Below are positions 33,577 through 43,770 of a stretch of DNA of 64,000 nt, piece by piece. The stretch's first letter is position 1; every line of letters starts with the position of its first letter. This stretch comes from Bacteriovorax sp. MedPE-SWde (lineage in GTDB: Bacteria > Bdellovibrionota > Bacteriovoracia > Bacteriovoracales > Bacteriovoracaceae). The stretch covers positions 310,001-374,000 of the forward strand of contig MPCU01000004.1 in the NCBI GenBank assembly GCA_001874305.1, read 5' to 3'. A program made the translations under genes and the position numbers. The notes below the pieces were generated by a model. The model was not told where the DNA came from, did not search any database, and saw only the letters and a program-made list of their open reading frames with translations.

Positions 33577-34269
33577 ATGAAAGCAAAAAAACTATTATTA
33601 CCATTACTGATGATTGGAGCACTAAGTGCACAAGCGGTAAAGTTTGAAGCAGTTCCAATTAATCATGTCTATTCACCAAAAGGATACAACTCCAATGACG
33701 ATGTAGAAGTTGTTGTTGAAGGAGTACTCCCAAACCTATGTTATAAAAATGTAAAATCTGAAGTTAGGATTGATGGAAAAGATGTCATCATCGACATTAA
33801 GGCCCAAAAGAATAATAACCCAAATGTTGCTTGTGCAGAGATGGTAGTACCATTCTTAAAAGGAGCAAAGGTTGGACTTCTTGATAAAGGCTGGTACCGA
33901 GTCATGATCAACGGAGAACAAAGATCAGATCTTCATGTTGAAGAGTTTGATTCAAATGGATTAGAAGATGAAATCCTAGCAAATGTTGAAGTTGTCGAAG
34001 TTGAGGAAGGAAGTAGAATCATTAAACTTAAAGGACAAAATGCAAGTGACTGTCTAGTACAAGATAGAATCGATGTAGAGTCTAATAACAAAGATGCCTA
34101 CTCTATCAAACCTCAAATGAAACAAGTCTCTGACTTCTGTCCAATGAAGATGGTTCCTTTTGAACTTGAAATGATTGTTCCAGATGAAATCGAAAAAGAG
34201 AAAATACTACTACACGTTAGATCTCTCGAGGGTAAATCAATTAATAAGCTCTTCAAGAATAATCTCTAA
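33577..34269 (+). CDS. Secreted protein, unknown, with two beta-rich repeats
   Basis: 230 residues from ATG 33577, with GGGAGG upstream. Signal peptide (LLMIGALSAQA). Two similar beta-rich halves each end in a Cys and a MV-PF segment (ACAEMVVPFLKGA and CPMKMVPFELEM), suggesting a duplicated domain; four cysteines could form two disulfides. Highly acidic. It is single, with its own promoter and terminator. No family recognised. Confidence 0.66.
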   Translation: MKAKKLLLPLLMIGALSAQAVKFEAVPINHVYSPKGYNSNDDVEVVVEGVLPNLCYKNVKSEVRIDGKDVIIDIKAQKNNNPNVACAEMVVPFLKGAKVGLLDKGWYRVMINGEQRSDLHVEEFDSNGLEDEILANVEVVEVEEGSRIIKLKGQNASDCLVQDRIDVESNNKDAYSIKPQMKQVSDFCPMKMVPFELEMIVPDEIEKEKILLHVRSLEGKSINKLFKNNL

Positions 34270-34291
34270 CGACCTTATAGATTTACCTTTT

Positions 34292-34321
34292 AAGCTCCCG
34301 TTCTCCACGGGGGCTTTTTTT
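34292..34321 (+). terminator. Rho-independent terminator
   Basis: AAGCTCCCGT, loop TCTCC, ACGGGGGCTT (10 bp, one U-G) running into seven T. It terminates the gene at 33577 and overlaps the last bases of the convergent gene. Confidence 0.88.
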
Positions 34322-34841
34322 ATAGCCTCACGACATTATTTAAAAATTCATTCTTTGCGACTATATAAGTCTTGTAATGATTTGAGTACTTCTCTATTTC
34401 TTCTTCAGTTAGCTGTCTCTTTACCTTGGCCGGAGAACCAATAATAAAACTCCCAGGAGGATATGATTTTCCAGGAGGAACAACACTTCCCGCAGCAACT
34501 AAGGAGTTCTCTCCAATCTCAGCACCATCAAGAATCGTTGAGCCCATACCAATTAGACAACCATCACCTACTTTACAGGCATGAAGAGTTACAGAGTGAC
34601 CGACACTAACATTCTTGCCGATAATTAACTTAAACTCATCAACAACATGAAGCATGCAAAGGTCTTGAATATTTGTATTTTCACCAACATGAATCTCGTT
34701 CACATCTCCTCTAGCAACTGTAGAGAACCATAGATTTGAATTTGCACCAAGAAAGACTTTTCCTATAATATCCGCCGAGTCAGCTATAAAGCATCCTTCA
34801 CCAACTTCCGGACTTATACCTTTAAAAGAGTATTGAGACAT
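34320..34841 (-). CDS. Gamma-carbonic-anhydrase-like hexapeptide-repeat protein (YrdA type)
   Basis: 173 residues from ATG 34841 (GGGA 7 bases upstream; an upstream TTG is possible). Left-handed beta-helix repeats are visible (SNLWFSTVARGD, GENTNIQDLCMLHV, GKNVSVGHSVTLHACKVGDGCLIGMGSTILDGAEIGENSLVAAGSVV). The three His (HV, GHSVTLH) lie where the gamma-class zinc ligands are. Relatives are common and often lack proven carbonic anhydrase activity. Two bases separate it from the upstream lipoprotein gene. Confidence 0.88.
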   Translation of the reverse strand: MSQYSFKGISPEVGEGCFIADSADIIGKVFLGANSNLWFSTVARGDVNEIHVGENTNIQDLCMLHVVDEFKLIIGKNVSVGHSVTLHACKVGDGCLIGMGSTILDGAEIGENSLVAAGSVVPPGKSYPPGSFIIGSPAKVKRQLTEEEIEKYSNHYKTYIVAKNEFLNNVVRL

Positions 34842-34843
34842 AT

Positions 34844-35236
34844 CTAATCCCAACCAACTATTTCATAGCCCTTTCTGGCCAAGCACTTATTCGTATATCT
34901 TTGCTTTAAAACATCTGGGGTAATTGCCGAACCAGCAGCTCCACCGGTACCACCAATTGCAGCTCCAGAAATTGCGGCCTTCTTGAAGTCACCAAAGAGC
35001 AAACCTGAAACAGCTCCCATCGCTGCACCAACAAAGGCCCCTTTACCTGCGCCCTTAAGCATCTTCTTCCCTTTGCTTGATTCAATAAACTTATCAGCAT
35101 CGGCCATACACTTATCGGCATCTTTTTTCGCAGCTTCCTTCCCTACCTTCTTATACTTTTTATTAGGGTATAAGACAGGGTTAGATGAACACGATACTAA
35201 TGAGACCAGTAATATAAATGGTAGAATTTTCTTCAT
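34844..35236 (-). CDS. Glycine-zipper lipoprotein
   Basis: 131 residues from ATG 35236 (AGGAG upstream). Lipoprotein signal (ILLVSLVSC, Cys16). A lysine/aspartate-rich segment is followed by a glycine zipper of small-residue repeats (GAGKGAFVGAAMGAVSGLL and AISGAAIGGTGGAAGSA, about 60-110), as in SlyB/OmpA-anchor type lipoproteins that insert into or span a membrane. Two late cysteines (KCMADA, KCLARKG). It probably acts in envelope integrity. It is coupled to the gamma-carbonic-anhydrase-like gene. Confidence 0.78.
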   Translation of the reverse strand: MKKILPFILLVSLVSCSSNPVLYPNKKYKKVGKEAAKKDADKCMADADKFIESSKGKKMLKGAGKGAFVGAAMGAVSGLLFGDFKKAAISGAAIGGTGGAAGSAITPDVLKQRYTNKCLARKGYEIVGWD

Positions 35237-35279
35237 TATTTCTCCTGTTAGGAGAATTATATCATAGATTTGAAGGCAC

Positions 35280-35305
35280 AAAAAAAGGGAGCGATTAGCT
35301 CCCTT
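35280..35305 (-). terminator. Rho-independent terminator of the cytochrome c gene
   Basis: Read on the minus strand: AAGGGAGC, loop TAATC, GCTCCCTT (perfect 8 bp) followed by a T run (complement of 35280-35286). It starts 28 bases after the cytochrome stop. Confidence 0.85.
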
Positions 35306-35332
35306 CCAATATATTGTGAATTTCTTTTTACA

Positions 35333-35821
35333 TTACCAAGGTAACTTAGAGATAAAAACTGAAAGGTCTTTAATATCTTCAACTGAAAGTTTCGAAACGA
35401 CAGTCGCCATATTCTTATTAACTCTTATCTTCGACTTCATATCAGATAGTTGCTTTTCTACATACCAATCCATCTGTCCACCAATCTTAGGTGCCTTATT
35501 TGCTTTCTTTCCTTCACCAGATTTTCCGTGACAAGAAATACATTGCTTATAAAGTTTATTAGCTCTTACAAGTTGTGGAGTATCTAGAGGAATAATTGTT
35601 TTCTCTACGATTTCAACATCATCAGAGATAACTTTTGGAGTCGTAGCTTCAAGGTGCATCTTAGCAAGTTCTTTTAGCTCTTTTACATGTAGAGCGTGAC
35701 CTTCTTGAGCCTTCTTTATATCAAAACGCTTATTATCTATCTTTACATCATTGTAGCTTGAAAGATTCATTACAAGTGTAAGTCCACCAAGAAATAGACA
35801 AAAAATTACCAAACGTGTCAT
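35333..35821 (-). CDS. Monohaem cytochrome c, membrane-anchored or periplasmic
   Basis: 162 residues. An N-terminal hydrophobic segment (LVIFCLFLGGLTLVM) is a signal or anchor. The haem motif CISCHGKSGEGKK (CxxCH) begins the domain in the C-terminal half; the distal Met is probably in NKNMATVV, and KLSVEDIKDLSVFISKL is the typical last helix. A class-I cytochrome carrying electrons in the periplasm. GGAG precedes the ATG. The N-terminal 85 residues are an unrecognised linker. Confidence 0.88.
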   Translation of the reverse strand: MTRLVIFCLFLGGLTLVMNLSSYNDVKIDNKRFDIKKAQEGHALHVKELKELAKMHLEATTPKVISDDVEIVEKTIIPLDTPQLVRANKLYKQCISCHGKSGEGKKANKAPKIGGQMDWYVEKQLSDMKSKIRVNKNMATVVSKLSVEDIKDLSVFISKLPW

Positions 35822-35925
35822 CGTTTCTCCAAAAAATTAAAAAATTATGCCTTATAAGTTCAACAGTATAAGCCAAGGCCTTAGAATTGGCAACCAAATG
35901 AGTCCCTCAATTCTTTCGTGATGCA

Positions 35926-37734
35926 TCACTTTAAAAATCTAAGTCCATCTAGTTTCTTCTCATAAGTATAAGAGAAATACTCTCTCAATAAGATACTTTC
36001 ATTATTAAAGTTGTAGTCCTTGTGGGACTTCTTAAACTCACCTTTAGCTTTTGCACTTAGACCGCCCCAATCCTTCTTTGCTAAGGACTTTGCCTCAGGA
36101 GAAAGTGAATAAATAGCATGGAGAAGCTCATGATTTAAAGATCTCTGCCAATTCTCTTTATAATGACGCGCCCCATCCCCAAGAATGGTATAAGGATTAA
36201 TCAAAATGAGATGACTACTTGAAAAATACTTTTCCAAGTTACCATCAACTTTCTGACCTACAGTTTCTTCTACCGCTCTTTGGCACGCAAGCCCATCAGA
36301 AGAACTCAGCCACTTCCTATATGAGTCTAGTTTCTTATTAGAAAGACTCAGCCCTTTTACTGATAGTCCAAATAAAGGAGCAGGTAGAGAACTCATACTT
36401 ACAATCCCTTGAGATATGGCATAACAATAAAAGTCCCTTGTTAACATAACCGGGTTTGTAACCTTTAGAGCTGTAATGTTATTGTTGTATTTATTTAGTA
36501 TTCCCTTTAGAGAAATTTTATCAAATTTCTTCGCATAGAAACTCTGATTTACTTCACTTAATTTGTACCAACAAAAATTGTAACGAACAGGCTTATATCT
36601 TAGCTCTGATACAAGTCTCGCAATTGAGCAATCCCTAGTTTGAACTGGAAACATATATCCAACAAAGTCATCAAAGTTTCGTCTTGTCTCTTTAAAGACA
36701 CACAACTTTTTTCCTTCTATTTCACAAAGTTTACTCATGCAATCTTGAAACTGACTATTTTTGGCACATGAGTTTATAGTAAGTGCGACGGCCTGGTTAA
36801 TGATTGAGCGGTGACCTTTAACAAAATTAAACTTTGTATCGTACTCGAAACTTTTTCCAGGAACTTTAAAATCAAGAGGTTTATTTCTCACCCAAATAGC
36901 ATTATTTTGAAGGTCTAATATATATCTATCCCCCAACAGGTGAGCTCCAACATTTCCATCTATAAACTTATGGGATAGTGCTCCTTTTGAGCCATAGAAG
37001 TACGTAGAGCTAAGTTTAGGAATTTTAAGTTCTCCACATTCGAGGTCGTTTAAATTAAAGAATGGTAGACCTCCACCGTGATACCCTTGGGAAAACATCT
37101 GCTCTCTTAGAAGTAGTTTATCAACCTCATGCGTATGGAAAATCACAGGGACTTCACTTCCAGAATCGAGTCGAAAACTAAATTTATGATTATCTAAAGA
37201 GCATTCAAATGTAATAACATTCTTTCCTTTCATAATTATAGGAAGTCTCTTCCACTTTCCTTTTAATTTAAATTCTTTGTGGATCGTTATTACTTTCTTT
37301 TTTATATTTACTTCAACTGGGTATTTCTTTAAAAAATCTATTCCAAGGATTCCATCACAACAATTAATCCCGTCCTGCTCTTCGTTAAACTTATTAGTCG
37401 ACATAGCATAACTGAGCATGTCCTTGTAGAGAAAATCCCCTAGCTTTAAATCAATCGTATATGCTTCGGACTTTTGTTTTCCAGCAAAGGTATTTACGTA
37501 AGTATCTTTTTCAGGTTTCCGAGTTAATATCTTTCTAAAGTTTTTACCTGATGAAGGTTCGATAAAGTTTGCATTCGAACCTGTATCAAGAAGAAACTTA
37601 TAGTCTTTTCCATCAATTTTAAATTGAGTTATAACTAGTGGCCCAACAGCTTTTATTATTGGAAGTTCGAGGGTCTTTCCCAGTGTTGAAATACTTAGTA
37701 ATATTGTAAACGCAACGCAAAAAGCGGTTCTCAT
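35926..37734 (-). CDS. Secreted tandem retropepsin-like aspartic protease with C-terminal HExxH domain
   Basis: 602 residues, signal peptide about 1-20. Two retropepsin-like halves carry LLDTGSNANF (Asp50) and RLDSGSEVPV (Asp190), each followed by a flap/end motif (GILGIDFL; NVGAHLLGDRYILDL). About 300-510 is unrecognised and has eleven or so cysteines. The C-terminal part has HELLHAIY (His535, Glu536, His539) and LLREYFSY (Glu585), a gluzincin-like set. If real, one polypeptide carries an aspartic and a zinc protease. Preceded by AGGGGA. Confidence 0.68.
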   Translation of the reverse strand: MRTAFCVAFTILLSISTLGKTLELPIIKAVGPLVITQFKIDGKDYKFLLDTGSNANFIEPSSGKNFRKILTRKPEKDTYVNTFAGKQKSEAYTIDLKLGDFLYKDMLSYAMSTNKFNEEQDGINCCDGILGIDFLKKYPVEVNIKKKVITIHKEFKLKGKWKRLPIIMKGKNVITFECSLDNHKFSFRLDSGSEVPVIFHTHEVDKLLLREQMFSQGYHGGGLPFFNLNDLECGELKIPKLSSTYFYGSKGALSHKFIDGNVGAHLLGDRYILDLQNNAIWVRNKPLDFKVPGKSFEYDTKFNFVKGHRSIINQAVALTINSCAKNSQFQDCMSKLCEIEGKKLCVFKETRRNFDDFVGYMFPVQTRDCSIARLVSELRYKPVRYNFCWYKLSEVNQSFYAKKFDKISLKGILNKYNNNITALKVTNPVMLTRDFYCYAISQGIVSMSSLPAPLFGLSVKGLSLSNKKLDSYRKWLSSSDGLACQRAVEETVGQKVDGNLEKYFSSSHLILINPYTILGDGARHYKENWQRSLNHELLHAIYSLSPEAKSLAKKDWGGLSAKAKGEFKKSHKDYNFNNESILLREYFSYTYEKKLDGLRFLK

Positions 37735-37839
37735 TTTATCCCCTCTCCAAAGGCCTAAAACCTTTTTAAAACTTATTCTTTCTGATAGTATCGGATGACT
37801 TTTAGTTTAGATCAAATAGATAATTTTTGCGAGGAAATG

Positions 37840-40248
37840 ATGCAGTACAACTTTGGTGATATTGAAAAAAAATGGCAGCAATACTGGGAAGAAAACCAGA
37901 CTTTTAAGACGGACTCAAGTGACCGTTCTAAACCAAAGTACTATGCCCTAGATATGTTTCCATTTCCTTCAGGAGCTGGTCTCCATGTTGGACACCCAGA
38001 AGGTTATACAGCGACAGATATTATGTCTCGCTACAAGAGAATGAATGGATATAACGTTCTTCATCCTATGGGATGGGATTCATTTGGTCTTCCAGCTGAA
38101 AACTACGCTATAAAAACAGGAACTCATCCAGAAGAAACTACTCAAAAGAATATTGGTACATTTACAAGACAACTTAAAACACTTGGCTTCTCTTACGATT
38201 GGTCGAGAGAAATTGCTACGAGTAATGTTGATTACTACAAGTGGACGCAGTGGATATTTGTTCAACTCTATAATAAGGGTCTTGCATACGAAGATGAAAT
38301 TTCAGTTAACTGGTGCCCTGAACTTAAAACAGTTCTCGCCAATGAAGAAGTTGTCGATGGAAAGTCTGAGGTCGGAGGACATCCGGTAGAAAGACGCCCA
38401 ATGAAACAGTGGATGCTAAAAATTACTGAATATGCTGACAGACTTATTGACGATCTTGATGATGTTGATTGGCCAGAAGGTATTAAAGAACTTCAAAGAA
38501 ACTGGATCGGAAGAAGTGAAGGTGCCACAGTTAAATTTTCAGTAGATGGTGGACACGGAGAACTAGAGGTTTTCACAACTCGCCCAGATACTCTCTTTGG
38601 TGCTACTTATATGGTAGTTGCTCCAGAGCACGATCTTGTTTCAAAAATTACAACTGAAGAGAACAAATCTTCAGTTGAAGCATACTTAAAGAAAACAGCT
38701 CTTAAGTCTGATCTTGAAAGAACAGATCTTAACAAAGATAAGTCAGGTGTATTCACTGGCGCTTATGCTACGAATCCAGTAAATGGAAAGAAAGTTCCTA
38801 TTTGGGTAGCAGATTATGTACTAATCTCGTACGGAACAGGGGCCATTATGGCAGTTCCTGCTCACGACGAAAGAGACTGGGAATTTGCTAAGAAGTACGA
38901 CCTACCAATTATTGAAGTTCTCAAAGGTGGAGATGTAAATGAAGCGGCATTTACTGGAGACGGCGAGCACGTTAACTCTGACTTCCTAGACGGACTTGGT
39001 AAAGAAGAAGCCGTTTCTAAAGCTATCTCTTGGCTTGAAGAAAAGGATCTTGGAACTAAGAAAATTAATTATAAGCTTAGAGACTGGTTATTCTCTCGCC
39101 AAAGATATTGGGGTGAACCATTCCCAGTTCTTAAGTATGAAGATGGATCTGTAAGATGCCTCGATGAAGATGAACTACCAGTAGTTCTTCCAGAAGTTGA
39201 AAAGTATGAACCATCAGGAACTGGTGAATCTCCACTAGCGAAAATTGATGAGTGGTTATATATCACAGATCCTAAAACAGGAAAGAAAGCTAAACGTGAG
39301 ACTAATACAATGCCTAACTGGGCAGGGTCTTGTTGGTACTATCTAAGATATATCGATCCAAAGAATCCAGATAAGCCGTGGGATGAAGATTTAGAAAAAT
39401 ACTGGATGCCAGTTGATCTCTATGTTGGTGGAATTGAACATGCTGTTCTACACCTACTCTATGCTAGATTCTGGCACAAAGTTCTTTTTGATCTAGGCTT
39501 TGTTTCGACAAAAGAGCCTTTTAAGAAACTAGTCAACCAAGGAATGATTCTTGCTCCAGATGGAGAAAAGATGAGTAAGTCTCGTGGTAATGTTATCAAC
39601 CCAGATGATATTGTTAATGAGTTTGGAGCTGATTCACTAAGACTATATGAAATGTTCATGGGTCCACTTGAAAAAGTTAAACCATGGCAAACAAAAGGTG
39701 TAAAAGGTGTTCATACATTCCTTAGGAAATCTTATGGATTCTATGGAAATAAAGAGAATACTTACGAAGGTGAAGAGAAAGATCAAGACACATTAAAGAC
39801 TCTTCATAAAACAATTAAGAAAGTAACTGAAGATATTGAGAACATGAGATTTAATACTGCTATCTCTGCTCTAATGGTAATGAATAACGAAGTTATTAAA
39901 AAAGGAAATGTTTCTGTAGAAACAGCTAAGAGTTTTGCTCTTCTTCTAAGTCCTATGGCACCACATGCTGCGGAAGAGATCTGGGCAAACCTTGGAGAAA
40001 AGGAAACTTTAGCTTATGCACAATGGCCAAAGTTTGATGCGGCACTTGCTAAAGATGATCTAATAACAATGGCAGTTCAAGTTAATGGTAAGACTAGAAC
40101 AACTATTGAAGTTCCTGCTGATATTTCAAAAGAAGATTTTCTCGCTCAAGCAAAAGCGGATGAAAAAGTAAGTAAATTCCTTACAGGTAATATTGTTAAA
40201 GAAATCTATGTTCCAGGAAGAATCTGTAACATCGTAGTAAAAGGTTAA
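37840..40248 (+). CDS. leuS: Leucyl-tRNA synthetase
   Basis: 802 residues from the second ATG of GAGGAAATGATG, where GAGG has proper spacing; the protein then opens [20 protein letters not shown], the usual LeuRS start. An ATG at 37795 would add 15 unlike residues. [12 protein letters not shown] (HIGH motif, about 49) and KMSKSRGN (about 576), the editing-domain run [14 protein letters not shown] and the C-terminal anticodon-binding domain are all present. Aminoacylates tRNA-Leu. metG follows 6 bases later. Confidence 0.97.
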   Translation: MQYNFGDIEKKWQQYWEENQTFKTDSSDRSKPKYYALDMFPFPSGAGLHVGHPEGYTATDIMSRYKRMNGYNVLHPMGWDSFGLPAENYAIKTGTHPEETTQKNIGTFTRQLKTLGFSYDWSREIATSNVDYYKWTQWIFVQLYNKGLAYEDEISVNWCPELKTVLANEEVVDGKSEVGGHPVERRPMKQWMLKITEYADRLIDDLDDVDWPEGIKELQRNWIGRSEGATVKFSVDGGHGELEVFTTRPDTLFGATYMVVAPEHDLVSKITTEENKSSVEAYLKKTALKSDLERTDLNKDKSGVFTGAYATNPVNGKKVPIWVADYVLISYGTGAIMAVPAHDERDWEFAKKYDLPIIEVLKGGDVNEAAFTGDGEHVNSDFLDGLGKEEAVSKAISWLEEKDLGTKKINYKLRDWLFSRQRYWGEPFPVLKYEDGSVRCLDEDELPVVLPEVEKYEPSGTGESPLAKIDEWLYITDPKTGKKAKRETNTMPNWAGSCWYYLRYIDPKNPDKPWDEDLEKYWMPVDLYVGGIEHAVLHLLYARFWHKVLFDLGFVSTKEPFKKLVNQGMILAPDGEKMSKSRGNVINPDDIVNEFGADSLRLYEMFMGPLEKVKPWQTKGVKGVHTFLRKSYGFYGNKENTYEGEEKDQDTLKTLHKTIKKVTEDIENMRFNTAISALMVMNNEVIKKGNVSVETAKSFALLLSPMAPHAAEEIWANLGEKETLAYAQWPKFDAALAKDDLITMAVQVNGKTRTTIEVPADISKEDFLAQAKADEKVSKFLTGNIVKEIYVPGRICNIVVKG

Positions 40249-40254
40249 TTAGAA

Positions 40255-41733
40255 ATGACAAATAAATTCTACTGCACAACTGCAATTGATTATCCAAACG
40301 GTAGACCACATATAGGTCACGCATATGAAAAGATTGTAACTGATAGTTATAACCGTTGGTACAAAATGAAGGGAATGGACACTCACTTCCTAACAGGTAC
40401 TGACGAGAATGGACAAAAGCTTATTGAGTCTGCTGAGGCGGCAGGTAAAGATACAGCAGCATTTGTTTCTGAGAATGTAGAAATTTTTAAAGAGCTATGT
40501 GTAAGAGCTAATATTCAGTATGATGATTTTATTAGAACAACTGAGCAAAGACATCATGTTGCAGCTAAAGACATTTGGACAAAACTTGAATCTAAAGGAC
40601 TTGTATATCATGGTCATTACTCAGGAATGTATTGCATTGCCTGTGAATCATTCTACACTGAACTTCAAGCACCAGAGGGTGACTGCCCAGAACATCACAA
40701 GCCACTAGAGAAGAAAGAAGAAGAAGGTTACTTCTTTAAACTATCCGACTATCACTCATGGATTGTTGATCACCTTAAGGCCAACCCAGATTTTATCGTT
40801 CCAAAATCAAGATATAAAGAAATCCTAAGTAGACTTGAAGCAGACGACTTAAGAGATCTTGCGATTTCAAGACCAACTCAAAACTGGGGAGTTCCAGTTC
40901 CGGGTAATGACAAATTTGTTATGTATACTTGGTTTGATGCTCTAATTAATTACTACTCGGCACTTTCTAAAGAACAAAGAGAGTTCTGGCCAGCAGACAT
41001 GCACGTTATTGGTAAGGACATTCTTTGGTTTCACTCAGTAATCTGGCCATGTATGCTAAAGGCTGCTGACCTACCTCTTCCAAAGCAAGTCTATGTTCAT
41101 GGAATGATCTTGGCAGAAGATGGAAAGAAAATGAGTAAGTCTCTTGGTAATGTTGTTGACCCATTTGATATGCTTGATAGGTTTCCAGTTGATACTGTTC
41201 GCTACTACCTCCTTAGAAATATTTCAGCTAACTCTGACGGTAAGTTCTCTGTTGATGAGCTCATAGCAAAGCATAATGCCGAGCTTGGAAATGATTACGG
41301 AAACTTATTAATGAGAGTTATTAAACTCGCAAGAAAGGTTATGCCTGACACTGTTTTTACAGGAGAAGGAATCAAGCAAGAAATAGAAGTTGAAGATATT
41401 GTAAAAAGAGCAAGTGAGTTCATGGACAAACGTGAGCACAACAAAGCAATGGATACAATCTGGGAGCTAGTTAATCACATGAATCAGTATGTGAATGAGA
41501 AAGCTCCGTGGAAGTTCAAAGAAGACATAGAGAACTTTACCCCAATTATCTATAACTGCCTCTACGGAATGAGTGCTGCGACTTACCTTCTTCAGGCATT
41601 TGTCCCTCAAACAACAGAAACTGCTACAACATATATCGGAGCAGATATTGAAGGAAGTGACCTTCTAGAGTTTGGTAAGGCCAAATATACGCTTCAACAC
41701 CCGGAAGCTCTATTTCCAAAAATCGACAAATAA
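40255..41733 (+). CDS. metG: Methionyl-tRNA synthetase
   Basis: 492 residues. HIGH motif PHIGHAYEK (19-22) and KMSKSLGN (about 291) identify class I MetRS. A knuckle CIACESFY...CPEHH in the connective peptide could bind zinc. There is no C-terminal tRNA-binding (Trbp111/EMAP-like) domain, so this is the short form. Start is 6 bases after leuS, so the two synthetases form an operon closed by a large hairpin. Confidence 0.97.
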   Translation: MTNKFYCTTAIDYPNGRPHIGHAYEKIVTDSYNRWYKMKGMDTHFLTGTDENGQKLIESAEAAGKDTAAFVSENVEIFKELCVRANIQYDDFIRTTEQRHHVAAKDIWTKLESKGLVYHGHYSGMYCIACESFYTELQAPEGDCPEHHKPLEKKEEEGYFFKLSDYHSWIVDHLKANPDFIVPKSRYKEILSRLEADDLRDLAISRPTQNWGVPVPGNDKFVMYTWFDALINYYSALSKEQREFWPADMHVIGKDILWFHSVIWPCMLKAADLPLPKQVYVHGMILAEDGKKMSKSLGNVVDPFDMLDRFPVDTVRYYLLRNISANSDGKFSVDELIAKHNAELGNDYGNLLMRVIKLARKVMPDTVFTGEGIKQEIEVEDIVKRASEFMDKREHNKAMDTIWELVNHMNQYVNEKAPWKFKEDIENFTPIIYNCLYGMSAATYLLQAFVPQTTETATTYIGADIEGSDLLEFGKAKYTLQHPEALFPKIDK

Positions 41734-41740
41734 CGCATCT

Positions 41741-41780
41741 ATACTGAAGCTTGCCCTATCAAATGGGCAAGTTTCAGTAT
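41741..41780 (+). terminator. 16-bp hairpin after leuS-metG, without U-tract
   Basis: ATACTGAAGCTTGCCC (41741-41756), loop TATCAAAT, GGGCAAGTTTCAGTAT (41765-41780): 16 pairs with a single G-U. It starts 7 bases after the metG stop. No T run follows, so it is a terminator of non-canonical type or an RNA 3'-end protecting stem. Confidence 0.6.
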
Positions 41781-41906
41781 AAATCTCTACAAAAAATAGT
41801 GAACACTAAATACTATCTCACTAAAGTTTTACAGCATTACAACTATTTATGACTTCAACATAAATTTACCTAAAATATATTCTAGATTTTGCCGAAGACC
41901 CTCTAC

Positions 41907-41924
41907 AATCAAGAAATCTTGATT
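41907..41924 (+). promoter_or_regulatory. Inverted repeat in front of the small gene at 41938
   Basis: AATCAAG-AAAT-CTTGATT sits directly before the AAAGGG ribosome binding site (41925-41930). It may be a leader stem or a repressor site. The remainder of 41781-41906 is AT-rich without visible features. Confidence 0.35.
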
Positions 41925-41937
41925 AAAGGGACTAACG

Positions 41938-42192
41938 ATGATGACCAAAGAAACCATTGAGGATATTGCAAAAGGGCTGGAGGCACTTATGAAGAAGTAC
42001 CGAAGGAACGCAATACCTGGAGACAAGGAAAGGTACGACGCCACAAAGCAGGCCCATACTGCAATTAGAAAAGTGATTATGACCATGGAAATCAAGGGCG
42101 ATATTAGAGACATAGCACCTATCAAAAAAGGTGAAAAATGTGGATGGACTGTAACTGATATGGAAAATAATCTTAAGAACTACGGGGCCTAA
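41938..42192 (+). CDS. Small basic protein, unknown
   Basis: 84 residues, cytoplasmic, helical (KGLEALMKKYRRNAIPGD...YDATKQAHTAIRKVIM) and ending GWTVTDMENNLKNYGA. AAAGGG lies 7 bases before the ATG; the second codon is also ATG. No family recognised. Ends one base before the convergent nuclease gene. Confidence 0.6.
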   Translation: MMTKETIEDIAKGLEALMKKYRRNAIPGDKERYDATKQAHTAIRKVIMTMEIKGDIRDIAPIKKGEKCGWTVTDMENNLKNYGA

Positions 42193-43770
42193 TTAATCAT
42201 CATCTTGCTGATTTGAGCAATTCATAAATACTGGCAAGTGGTCGCTGATTGTTTCTTGAAAGTAGCGGTAGTACGATCGCTCAAACAACTGAGGCTCAAT
42301 TAGTTTTCTAACTACATCCTCGGCCTTTTTTTCAAGGTCAAATCTTGGAACAATCTCACCTCTTCTAACAGTATATTTACTCTTTAATCTCTTAACAATT
42401 TTCTCAGTAATTTTAAGGGCCTTGTTCTTACCCTTTTGATCGAGATAGAACATATCAAGACCTGTATCAGGATGAACATAGGCATTATCTGTTCTTACGA
42501 GGTATTTCTTATCAATTAATTTTCTAAAAGAGTTCTCTAGAAAGTTAAAGATTTTAGCATTCTTCTTTCCAGCACATTGTGAAGTTATCTTTGTATCAAG
42601 AACAAAGTGATCATAGTTATTAGATGTTCCATGAGTACTACTTCCGTCAGACAGAGTCTTCGATTGTGATAATGAAGTCGCTCCTTCAATCTTTATCTCC
42701 ATTCCTGGATTTTCATCAAAGAGAGCTTTCCAGTATGGGTTTTTGGCCTCGAGATTAAAGTCTCCAAGAAGAATAAGATCATTCTCTTTAAAACTCATTT
42801 TATAATTTCTCATAAAATTTAATATATGAGTCATTTCAGCAAATCTTGCATAGGTTCTTGAAGTAACACCCTCGCCTATCTCAGTATAGTGATCAACACC
42901 AAAAGCAGCTTTAATGATTCTCTTTCTAAGGTTTTCATCTGATGGTGCATTGAAAACAACATGAGTAGTAACTAGCGTGAAATCAAAGTTTCCACTCTTA
43001 AAACTTCCGATAAAAGGTCTTCTTGCAAATAGATCTGCAACGTCATGTCCGTAAGTTTCTTTATTAAACTTTGGATAACAACCATATGCCTTAGAAAATT
43101 TATAATACTTCTTACAATACTCGTTGATCACTGGCTTAACACTAGATGATCTATAGAAGTAACCTGAAAGCTCTCTTATTGTAGCTGTCTTAGTTCCTTC
43201 AGTATTTCCAGATAAGAGAAGTGACCAAGAAGGGTCTAGTTTTTGAAGTTCTGTAAGAATTTTTACATAACCAGGTAATTCATACTGCTTCTTTAAAAGA
43301 GATATCTTAGATAATACTTTAGATTGTTCTTTCTTAGGTGCTTTTGTCTTCACTAATTCTCTATAGTGCTGAAGTAGCTTCTTATAGTGATTTGTTACTG
43401 CTTCATTATGGCGTTTATCAATCCCAATAACGTTGACTAGTTCAGTAGTACCAATCACGTCCCAATGGTTAATCATCTTCGCCATCAACTCATAGTCTTT
43501 GAACTCAGTTCTAGTTGAACCGGCCTGATAAACATTGAAAGTTGAAATTCGAACCTGTCTCTTAGTTAGAGAGTTCTGTGTTGTATAAAAGTTTCGAGAT
43601 CCACTAGAGTTAAAGTGGTGGTACTGATCAAGGCAATCGATATCGCCAAGCTTAGAATTTAAAAATCCTCTCAGTTCCTGGCATTGCTCAATTTCGAGTT
43701 CACCCGCATTCGCAATGAACGCAAAAGTAAACATCACTAATGTTGCCCTAAGGCCTTTTAGTAAAAGCAA
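42193..43770 (-). CDS. Secreted EEP-family (DNase I-like) nuclease
   Basis: 525 residues from TTG 43770 (GGGGAGAG upstream). Signal peptide (LVMFTFAFIANA). The EEP fold runs from about 70: RISTFNVYQAG, GTTELVNVIG (metal Glu region), VTTHVVFNAP (His), LILLGDFNLEAKN (Asp/Asn) and ISDHLPVF (final Asp-His) near the C-terminus. Compared with compact relatives it has insertions (about 120-180 and 390-490). Exported DNase, RNase or phosphodiesterase; third EEP protein of the window. Confidence 0.8.
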   Translation of the reverse strand: MLLLKGLRATLVMFTFAFIANAGELEIEQCQELRGFLNSKLGDIDCLDQYHHFNSSGSRNFYTTQNSLTKRQVRISTFNVYQAGSTRTEFKDYELMAKMINHWDVIGTTELVNVIGIDKRHNEAVTNHYKKLLQHYRELVKTKAPKKEQSKVLSKISLLKKQYELPGYVKILTELQKLDPSWSLLLSGNTEGTKTATIRELSGYFYRSSSVKPVINEYCKKYYKFSKAYGCYPKFNKETYGHDVADLFARRPFIGSFKSGNFDFTLVTTHVVFNAPSDENLRKRIIKAAFGVDHYTEIGEGVTSRTYARFAEMTHILNFMRNYKMSFKENDLILLGDFNLEAKNPYWKALFDENPGMEIKIEGATSLSQSKTLSDGSSTHGTSNNYDHFVLDTKITSQCAGKKNAKIFNFLENSFRKLIDKKYLVRTDNAYVHPDTGLDMFYLDQKGKNKALKITEKIVKRLKSKYTVRRGEIVPRFDLEKKAEDVVRKLIEPQLFERSYYRYFQETISDHLPVFMNCSNQQDDD

